This document shows positions 56,646 through 64,000 of a stretch of 64,000 bases of DNA, in pieces. This DNA is from Deinococcus aquatilis DSM 23025. Lineage in GTDB: Bacteria; Deinococcota; Deinococci; Deinococcales; Deinococcaceae. The notes below the pieces were generated by a model. That model had not been told where the DNA came from, ran no database searches, and saw only the letters and a program-made list of their open reading frames with translations. The stretch covers positions 5,673 to 69,672 of the forward strand of contig NZ_KB899717.1 of assembly GCF_000378445.1 (NCBI RefSeq), in the 5' to 3' direction. The first letter of the stretch is position 1. Every line of letters begins with the position of its first letter. Made by a program: the position numbers and the translations under genes.

Positions 56646-57845
56646 TCACCATTGCCCGCTCACCGCCAAGGATTTTTCCGTCTCTCTCCCCAATTTGCCC
56701 AGCAGGGCGGCGGCCACCCGTTCAGCGGCATCCGGCTTGCTGACGGCCATCGCCCCGGCGCTCAGGCGGGCGCGTTCGCTGGTATCCAACGCGTGTAGCA
56801 CGGCGCGGCGCAGTTGATCCTGCTCCTTGACCCACAGGGCCGCGCCGTGCCGCACCAGATAATCGGCGTTGTGTTCTTCCTGGCCCGGAATGGGTTCGTA
56901 GACCACCAGTGGTACACCCAGTGTGGTGGCTTCGGCCACGGTCAGGCCGCCCGCCTTGCCCACCACCAGATCGGACGCGGCCAGCAGTTGCGGAAAGTTC
57001 CGGGTAAATCCCAGATGGTGTATGGTGGCCCCGCCCAAACGCGTGATGCCCTGTTCCTGCGCTCCGGCCAGCACCAGCACCTGCACGCGCCGCCCCAACC
57101 CGCCCAGTTCGTTCAGCACGCGGCCCAGCGCCCGGTAAGCGCCTGTTCCCCCGCCCGACAACAGAATCAGGGGCAAGTCGGGGTCTAGACCGTGCTGTGC
57201 CCGCAATTCTGCCTGATCCGCGCCGATGAGTTGGCGGTAGATGGGCGCTATCGGAATGCCCGTGACGACCACACTCTCAGGCGGAATCTTCCACTGCGCC
57301 ATCTGCTCCTGTGCCTCATCGGTGGCGACCATCAAGAGTTCGGCTTCGGGCCGTGCCCAGTGATGGTGCACGCGGTAATCGGTGACCACCAGCGCATTCA
57401 GGAAGTCCGCGCCCAGCCGCATGCGGGCGGCATGGGCAAGGGCTGTGGGCGTGGGGTAGCTGCTCACCACGACCTCGGGCTGCACCTCGCGTACATCGCG
57501 CAGCATGCCGCGCCGCCCCAGCCACGTAAACACGTTGGTCAGCGCCTTCGGCTCCGATTCCCGGTCTGTCCAGTCATAAAAGGCCCGGTACATCCCCGGA
57601 GCGTGCCGCAGCCACCAGTCGTAGATATGCAGCGTAAACAGGCGTTCTACAGGGGTCATGTATTCGATGAAGTCGGCGTGCCGCACATCCAGCGTGGTCC
57701 CTGCCGCCCTGAGCGCCCGGTCCATGGCGTCGTTGGCCTGATGGTGCCCGCTGCCAAATGAAGCCGAAACGATCAGCGCCCGCAGCGGATGGGGGGAAAC
57801 AAGCTCAGGCATGTGCGCCGCCCCAGGCTGTTGCCACGGTCCCAT
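56646..57845 (-). CDS. Processive diacylglycerol/lipid glycosyltransferase (MGDG synthase-UgtP type)
   Basis: 399 residues. The N-terminal S-A-S-F-G-S-G-H-H-Q-A-N-D-A-M matches the acceptor-side motif of MGDG synthase-like GT28 enzymes. The donor site includes L-L-S-G-G-G-T-G-A and the C-terminal P-G-Q-E-E-H-N-A-D-Y. It probably glycosylates a diacyl lipid at the inner leaflet. ATG at 57845 with GGGAG 6 nt upstream; a second ATG at 57812 is possible. Confidence 0.9.
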   Translation of the reverse strand: MGPWQQPGAAHMPELVSPHPLRALIVSASFGSGHHQANDAMDRALRAAGTTLDVRHADFIEYMTPVERLFTLHIYDWWLRHAPGMYRAFYDWTDRESEPKALTNVFTWLGRRGMLRDVREVQPEVVVSSYPTPTALAHAARMRLGADFLNALVVTDYRVHHHWARPEAELLMVATDEAQEQMAQWKIPPESVVVTGIPIAPIYRQLIGADQAELRAQHGLDPDLPLILLSGGGTGAYRALGRVLNELGGLGRRVQVLVLAGAQEQGITRLGGATIHHLGFTRNFPQLLAASDLVVGKAGGLTVAEATTLGVPLVVYEPIPGQEEHNADYLVRHGAALWVKEQDQLRRAVLHALDTSERARLSAGAMAVSKPDAAERVAAALLGKLGRETEKSLAVSGQW

Positions 57846-57863
57846 ATTCCACTCCCGGCCCTT

Positions 57864-59009
57864 TCATCCGCGCCTCAACAGTCCCAGTCCCAGCCCCGCA
57901 AACACCACGTTTGCCAGCCATACGCCCACTTCGGGCAGGCCGGGCAGCAGCGGCGCAAGCGTGAGGCCCAGAAAAAATACCAGGTAATAGCCCACGGCGA
58001 TCATCAGTGCCAGGCCCAGCGAGACGCCCAACGTGCGCCCGTAGCGCAGGGCAAAGGGCAGGGCAGCCAGGGCCAGCACCAGATTCCCGAAGGGCAGGGC
58101 CAGCTTGCGGTTCAGGTTGACACGGGCGGTTCGGCGCTCGGCGGCTGTGGCGTTTTTATCGGTCAGCACGGCCACCAGTTCGGCCCAGCCCTCGCCGTCC
58201 GCACCGATGGCGTCGGCGTAGGTCGCCAGCGTTTTCTTGCGGCTCAGGCCCGTATCAATTGCCAACGTGTCGGAAGGCTGGGGCGGCAGGATCACACTGG
58301 GAAATACCGCCTGCACCGCTTCACGGAAAGCCTGCGGGTCTGTCTCGGAGACTTTGGACAGTTGCGCCGCCGCCGCGTAATCCACGCTGTACACGCTGTA
58401 GCCGCGCAGGGTCAGGCGGTTGTTTTCAAAGGTTCCGGCATCGGCAAAAATAATCCGGCCCTGTTTGGGCGCGTCTGCCGACCACTGCTCCAACCGGATG
58501 CGCTGTAATTCCCGCTTGGCTCCGTCATAGCTGCCCAGAGAAAGGGTCAGGTTGTTGCCCAGGTCCACGGTTTTGCCCACAAGTTGAGAGAGGCCCGCGC
58601 CCGTCAGGACATCCCAGTACAGGCCCCGCGTTTCTATGTTGGCACGCGGAGCCACCCACAGCGACAGCCAGATGCTGAGGGCCGTGACCAGCGCCGCCGT
58701 GACCCATACGGGCCGCGCTACCCGCCCCAGACTGATCCCGCCCGACTGCACCGCCACCAATTCGCGCTCGGTTGCCAGCCGCCCGAAGGCCACCACAGTC
58801 ATCAGGACGACTGCCATCGGCAAGACCTTGACCAACGTGTCGGGCATCTGGTAGCCGATCCAGCGGGCAATGAGGCCAATGGGCACGCCCGTCAGCCACT
58901 GACTGGAAATAAAGAAATAGCCGAAGCTGAGAATGGCCGTAAACAGCAGCGCACCGGCCAGCAGCGGCGGCCAGAGTTCCTGCGTCACGTAGCGGGAGAG
59001 GCGGGTCAT
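57864..59009 (-). CDS. LptF/LptG-family permease (YjgP/YjgQ)
   Basis: 381 residues: about six membrane helices around a central soluble domain of about 170 residues (Y-W-D-V-L through T-G-L-S-R-K-K). Q-S-G-G-I-S matches the family's coupling segment. In Proteobacteria it exports LPS with LptB; this lineage is not known to make LPS, so another envelope lipid is the likely cargo. ATG at 59009 with AAAGG upstream. No LptB or second permease is in the window. Confidence 0.87.
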   Translation of the reverse strand: MTRLSRYVTQELWPPLLAGALLFTAILSFGYFFISSQWLTGVPIGLIARWIGYQMPDTLVKVLPMAVVLMTVVAFGRLATERELVAVQSGGISLGRVARPVWVTAALVTALSIWLSLWVAPRANIETRGLYWDVLTGAGLSQLVGKTVDLGNNLTLSLGSYDGAKRELQRIRLEQWSADAPKQGRIIFADAGTFENNRLTLRGYSVYSVDYAAAAQLSKVSETDPQAFREAVQAVFPSVILPPQPSDTLAIDTGLSRKKTLATYADAIGADGEGWAELVAVLTDKNATAAERRTARVNLNRKLALPFGNLVLALAALPFALRYGRTLGVSLGLALMIAVGYYLVFFLGLTLAPLLPGLPEVGVWLANVVFAGLGLGLLRRG

Positions 59010-59025
59010 GCCGTGCCTTTGGGAC

Positions 59026-59100
59026 GGTGGATGGATCGTGGATTGTGGCTCGTGGTCGGCCCGCTTTTTCCCACGATCCACCCTCTACAATCCACACTCC
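59026..59100. repeat. Intergenic hairpin repeat, copy 3
   Basis: GGTGGATGGATCGTGGATTG (from 59026) faces CCCACGATCCACCC and CTACAATCCACACTCC (59070-59100). It abuts the fabZ stop directly and precedes the permease gene, so it is transcribed in the operon. Confidence 0.7.
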
Positions 59101-59532
59101 TCACCCTTTTGCCACAGCAAAGAGAATGGTGGCTTCGGCGGCCACCACGCCGTCCACCTCGGCGCGGCAGGTGGTTTTGCCCAGGCCCCGGCGCAAAAAT
59201 TCCAGCTTGGCGTGCAGGTGCAGTTGGTCGCCGGGAATGACCTTGCGCTTGAAGCGTGCGCCCTCAATGCCCGCAAGGTAGCCAATCTGGCCCGGTTCCA
59301 TCTGATCGCGCATACAGAACATGCTGGCCTGCGCCAATGCCTCGATGATCAGTACGCCCGGCATTACAGGTTCGCTGGGAAAGTGCCCGGTAAAAAACGG
59401 CTCGTTGATGCTCACGTTTTTGAGCGCATGAACCACGCCGCCTTCTGCACTCAGCACGCGGTCGATCATCACGAACGGAAAGCGGTGGGGCAGGATTTTC
59501 AGAACGTCTTGGATCAGCAGGGGTTCGGTCAT
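59101..59532 (-). CDS. fabZ: 3-hydroxyacyl-ACP dehydratase FabZ
   Basis: Dehydrates 3-hydroxyacyl-ACP in fatty acid elongation. 143 residues. L-P-H-R-F-P-F; catalytic His50 in F-F-T-G-H-F-P and Glu64 in V-L-I-I-E-A. ATG follows AGGAGCCAC. Placed between mreB and the envelope lipid genes. Confidence 0.96.
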   Translation of the reverse strand: MTEPLLIQDVLKILPHRFPFVMIDRVLSAEGGVVHALKNVSINEPFFTGHFPSEPVMPGVLIIEALAQASMFCMRDQMEPGQIGYLAGIEGARFKRKVIPGDQLHLHAKLEFLRRGLGKTTCRAEVDGVVAAEATILFAVAKG

Positions 59533-59714
59533 GTGGCTCCTATTGAGAGTGTGGGCGCGAGTTCGAGGGACGTGATCTCAGGGTCTAAGCGGCGAAGGGA
59601 AAATAGGGGCGGGGGCCAGAACCAAAAAGTAGGCGCAGCCATCTTATCCGGCCCGCGCCTACTCTTTCGCCCAATCATTCTTGGACCCTTCGACTCCTGA
59701 CCTTTAGACGCTGT

Positions 59715-60755
59715 TCAGCGGCGCAGGTAGTTGTCGCTGGATACGAGGCTGTCGCCCAGCACCGGGATCATTTCGAGGGCCATGCCAGTGCCCACGGCCA
59801 CCGCTTCCACGGCGTTTTCGGCCACAGCCACCGGAATCCCTGTGGTCTGGCGCAGCAACTCGTCGAAGTTGCGGAGCAGGCTACCGCCGCCCGTCATCAC
59901 GATGCCCCGATCGATAATGTCGCTGACCAGTTCAGGCGGCGTGATTTCCAGCACGCGCTTCACGCAGTCCACGATCTTGGAGACGGGTTCGGACAGGGCT
60001 TCGACGACATCATGGCTGTCGAGGGAAATGGTTTTGGGCAGGCCGTTGACCAGATCGCGTCCGCGCACCTCTGCGGTCAGGCTTTCGCCGTCATTCAGCA
60101 GCATGGCCGCGCCTACCTTCACCTTGATTTCTTCGGCGGTACGTTCACCGATCAGAACATTGTGCTTGCGGCGCACATAACGGATGATGCTTTCATCGAA
60201 TTCGTTGCCCGCGATCCGCATGGATTCGCTGACCACGATGCCGCCCAGAGAAATCACGGCCACATCAGTACTGCCGCCCCCGATATCCACGACCATGCTG
60301 CCAATCGGTTCGGCAATTTTCAGGCCCGCGCCGATTGCGGCGGCCAACGGTTCTTCGATCAGGAAGGCACGTTTGGCGTTGGAATTCAGGGCGGCCCGCA
60401 GCACGGCGCGTTTTTCTACGTCGCTGACGTTGCTGGGCACACCGACCATCAATTGAGGCTTGAACCCAAACAGGCGTCCAGCATTGCCCTGCACTTTTTG
60501 CAGGAACATGGTGATCATTTTTTCGGTCAGGCCTTCATCGGCAATGACGCCGTCTTTGATGGGCCGCACAGCCACAATTCCGCCCGGCGTGCGCCCGATC
60601 ATGCGGTAAGCCTCCTCGCCCACCGCTTTGACCTGCTTGCTGTCGCGCGTCATGGCGATCACGCTGGGTTCTTGCAGTACCAAACCACGGGTCTTGCTGT
60701 AAATAAGGAACGTCGCCGTTCCCAGATCAATGCCAATATCTTCAGACAACCGCAC
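59715..60755 (-). CDS. mreB: Actin-like cytoskeletal protein MreB
   Basis: Filament that guides wall elongation. 346 residues. Phosphate 1 I-D-L-G-T-A, phosphate 2 V-V-D-I-G-G-G-S-T-D, and adenosine motif V-M-T-G-G-G-S-L-L are intact. GTG at 60755 preceded by GGAGGAAATGC, a strong ribosome site. It is separate from mreCD, about 13 kb away on the same strand. Confidence 0.95.
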   Translation of the reverse strand: MRLSEDIGIDLGTATFLIYSKTRGLVLQEPSVIAMTRDSKQVKAVGEEAYRMIGRTPGGIVAVRPIKDGVIADEGLTEKMITMFLQKVQGNAGRLFGFKPQLMVGVPSNVSDVEKRAVLRAALNSNAKRAFLIEEPLAAAIGAGLKIAEPIGSMVVDIGGGSTDVAVISLGGIVVSESMRIAGNEFDESIIRYVRRKHNVLIGERTAEEIKVKVGAAMLLNDGESLTAEVRGRDLVNGLPKTISLDSHDVVEALSEPVSKIVDCVKRVLEITPPELVSDIIDRGIVMTGGGSLLRNFDELLRQTTGIPVAVAENAVEAVAVGTGMALEMIPVLGDSLVSSDNYLRR

Positions 60756-60910
60756 GCATTTCCTCCGGTTCCCAATTGGGGAAGCTCGGCGCAGGCTTTA
60801 GATCCTGACCGGGCGCAAAACCCTGTCATGGTATCACGGGGTATGAGGAGAGCTTAAATCACGCCTCATCCAATTAAAATTGCCCCGAGTTGCCGAGCTG
60901 GAAATGGAGT

Positions 60911-61162
60911 TCAGCGGGGCTTGATGTACGCCCCCAACGCGGCGACTGCGCTGGTCAGCACAGCCAGAGCCAGCGCCCGCGTAAATCCCGGCACGTCGGC
61001 CCAACCCAGCCCGGCACTCATGGCACTTTCCAGAGTGCCCACCGAGCGTAACCAGAGAGGCGCACCCGCACTCAGTGCTGCGAATGCCCCCAGAGTCAGG
61101 CCAGCCAGCCCCACCCCGAAGACCAGCAGCGACAGGGTCAGGATCCATGCGACGACGCGCAC
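60911..61162 (-). CDS. Small two-helix membrane protein
   Basis: 83 residues. Two hydrophobic helices (about 4-32 and 60-80) joined by a short loop; the C-terminus ends K-P-R. GTG start with ACAGGAGGTTCA just before it, a strong ribosome site. No domain recognised. It lies upstream of mreB on the same strand, with 155 nt between. Confidence 0.7.
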   Translation of the reverse strand: MRVVAWILTLSLLVFGVGLAGLTLGAFAALSAGAPLWLRSVGTLESAMSAGLGWADVPGFTRALALAVLTSAVAALGAYIKPR

Positions 61163-61294
61163 TGAACCTCCTGTAATTCTGACGAACCCTTCATTTGGGG
61201 CATTGTAGTTGGGCTGAGTTGGAATGGCGTGAAAAACTCGGCATTACCGCCATCGGGGGCCACTTGCCTATGCCCGCCCCTCGGCCCCAGCCGC

Positions 61295-61300
61295 TACACT
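61295..61300 (+). promoter_or_regulatory. -10 box, leaderless type
   Basis: TACACT, 7 nt before the GTG at 61308. Confidence 0.5.
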
Positions 61301-61307
61301 GGCCCGC

Positions 61308-61556
61308 GTGTCTTTGCCTGCCCGTGTCCGCGTTACCCGTCCGCCTCTGCCGTTGGCCCCAGCCCTGCGAAACGCCGCCGCCCGGCTGTGCCCCGGCGCT
61401 CCAGTCAAAGAACTGACTGCTGCTGCTCTGGCTATTGCTGGCGGGGCTGTCATCGGTGCCTCACTGCGCTGGGATGGGGGAGAGGCCGAATACATAGAGT
61501 CGCGCTGGCGTGGGCGAGGGATTGAGGAAGAGTTGGCGCGGGTACTGGCCAGGTAA
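61308..61556 (+). CDS. Small protein of unknown function
   Basis: 82 residues, basic and Pro-rich at the front, with an Ala/Gly-rich middle (A-A-L-A-I-A-G-G-A-V-I-G-A) and a charged C-terminal helix. No domain recognised. The main support is the TACACT-N7-GTG layout shared with confirmed genes here. Confidence 0.5.
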   Translation: MSLPARVRVTRPPLPLAPALRNAAARLCPGAPVKELTAAALAIAGGAVIGASLRWDGGEAEYIESRWRGRGIEEELARVLAR

Positions 61557-61798
61557 ATTCAAGGCTAGAGTTCTGAGTTGCTGCGGCGCTTGGCCCACTC
61601 CTCAGCTTCTCCTCTCAAACTGGAAAAGCTCTGCGGAGGCTGGCAGAGCTGTAAAGCAGGGAATGGAGAATCAGGGAAGTCTGCCGCTGTACCCAGCAGG
61701 GACGGCTCGGAGTGGCGGCGTCGTAGCTGTTGTTGCGCCTGCTCTTCTTGACCCCTGACATTGTCCCGCCACTTCCCCTGTTCCTAACGTACGTTTGG

Positions 61799-61804
61799 TA
61801 GCCT
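61799..61804 (+). promoter_or_regulatory. -10 box of the acyl-CoA dehydrogenase gene, leaderless type
   Basis: TAGCCT, 6 nt before the ATG at 61811. Confidence 0.5.
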
Positions 61805-61810
61805 GTGCCC

Positions 61811-62986
<1,176 letters not shown>

Positions 62987-62989
62987 GGT

Positions 62990-63735
62990 TTAGAGTTCCT
63001 CGAAATATTCACTGTCAACGCGGCGAATCTTATACGTTTCGCGGGTGACGACTCCTACATTGTGTTCAATCATCAGTTGGGCCAGCATGTCGCCGTCTAT
63101 CAGAATAATGTTCCCGATCTGGCGGGCTGTGTCTTTGGCGCTGGCGCTGAAGCCCGCTGTGGTCATCAGGACGCCTTTGGTGGTTTTGTGATAGGTCAAG
63201 CTACCTGAAAAGTTGCGAACTTCCTGACTGCCTACATTGCCCGTCCATTGTTTGGCTTGGATGTAAACCTTGTCCAGTCCCAAAGGGTCTTGTTTGACGA
63301 CCCCATCAATTCCATTGTCCCCGCTTCGGCCCAATGCTTGCCCTGCATCACGAACGTTGCCGCCGTAGCCCATAGCCACCAGAACTTCTACGACCAGACG
63401 TTCAAATTGTTGCGGCGAGATTTGATTGATCTGTATAAGTAGTTCGCTGGTGAGAGATGCGTTGAATGCCGAATAAAGACGCCCCAACTCCTCCTCGGGC
63501 GAAAGGAGAGAGAGGCTGTCTTTGGGCACTTCTGGAATGTTGCTTTGATTCGTCGTGCCTGTCTTCTGGAAGGCCGCAAATTCAGGAAACTCAAGTAGAA
63601 CTTTGTTCGTTACGACCTCTGGATGTTTTTTGAGAAGAGCTTGACCCCGGCTGGTGATCTGTACCCAACCGCGCTGTGGGCTTTGGATTGCCCCCGATTT
63701 CATCAGATATGTTTTAGCCCTCAGTACCCGACACT
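62990..63735 (-). pseudogene. Mrr-type restriction endonuclease, 5' end lost
   Basis: The conserved part runs from about 63735 to the stop at 62990 (about 247 residues). A partial Mrr N-terminal winged helix (R-A-K-T-Y-L, S-P-Q-R-G-W-V-Q-I-T) is followed by the Mrr catalytic domain: G-R-S-G-D-N-G-I-D-G and Y-I-Q-A-K-Q-W supply the D-x-Q-x-K active site. The first 60-80 residues are missing; the frame continues upstream into transposase DNA with no homology. An internal ATG at 63703 could still give a shortened protein. Confidence 0.72.
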
Positions 63736-63786
63736 TTGTTGAGGGGTTGAAATCTCCCGTCTGATCCGTCAAAACAGAACGCGTCC

Positions 63787-64000
63787 CCTGCCACGCTGAC
63801 CCATCTGACGCGCTGCTTTTGTGCTCATTTCCCGGAGTACCGCAAAAACCAAGTGGAACTGCTTTCTCTCGTTGTCCTGGCACTCCTTCAAGCCAAGGAC
63901 GTCCGGCATGGGGAGCTGGCTGAGCGTTTCCCGGGAAGCGCAGGGGCGTCGTCGGTCATTCGCCGAATTGAGCGGTTTTTCAACCGCCATCCCCTGTGCC
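63787..64000 (+). mobile_element. IS4-type transposase N-terminus, runs off the window
   Basis: The plus-strand frame (codons from 63787) reads L-T-H-L-T-R-C-F-C, then F-P-E-Y-R-K-N-Q-V-E-L, L-L-Q-A-K-D-V-R-H-G-E-L-A-E-R-F, and R-R-I-E-R-F-F-N-R-H-P-L, matching the start of IS4-family transposases common in Deinococcus. No ATG, GTG or TTG precedes the conserved part in this frame (first GTG at 63853), so the start is unusual or damaged. The left IS end lies between about 63736 and 63786. Confidence 0.75.

Overview
The window is high-GC chromosomal DNA that fits the genus Deinococcus. The evidence is the gene content and order (mreC-mreD-mrdA, phoH-ybeY-dgkA-CNNM-cdd), a radiation/desiccation-response-type palindrome (RDRM) in the uvrD promoter, and many genes that start 6-7 nt after a TANNNT -10 box, the leaderless layout known from Deinococcus. 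The assignment rests on these features and was not checked against a database. About 58 genes are supported. No tRNA, rRNA or CRISPR array was seen.

Left part (1-21 kb): a partial XRE regulator and a small membrane/coiled-coil protein that may be a phage remnant; hsp20, miaA, glgC, a secreted propeller-like protein, an acyl-CoA mutase with isobutyryl-CoA-mutase-type active-site residues, an acetyltransferase, typA, a DUF1540 protein, a cation efflux pump, uvrD, a NUDIX hydrolase with an LRV-repeat protein, an AT-rich pair of exported proteins that looks acquired, and a MoxR ATPase with a VWA/metallopeptidase partner.

Middle part (21-43 kb): a large membrane Fe-S oxidoreductase with a disordered tail carrying seven RKxWxPK-like motifs; a DegV protein with a lipoprotein serine hydrolase; a DHH phosphoesterase; isocitrate lyase behind a repeat-rich operator; the phoH-ybeY-dgkA-CNNM-cdd cluster; and aroE overlapping a CHASE/PAS/GAF histidine kinase, followed by a receiver-kinase protein and an OsmC-family peroxidase.

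Right part (43-64 kb): a deoC-maf-mreC-mreD-mrdA cell-shape operon; bcp-rpiA-PIG-L overlapping genes; a DUF255 thioredoxin-like protein; a transglutaminase-like protein; an envelope operon mreB-fabZ-lptF/G-glycosyltransferase-polysaccharide deacetylase; an acyl-CoA dehydrogenase; and an Mrr-type nuclease gene cut off at its 5' end beside an IS4-type transposase that runs off the window.

Three themes link the genes. Envelope and shape genes form two operons 10 kb apart on the same strand. Redox and stress protection is spread over OsmC, Bcp, DUF255, Hsp20 and UvrD. At the regulatory level there is a repeated -10/start-codon layout and a family of intergenic hairpin repeats sitting next to stop codons.
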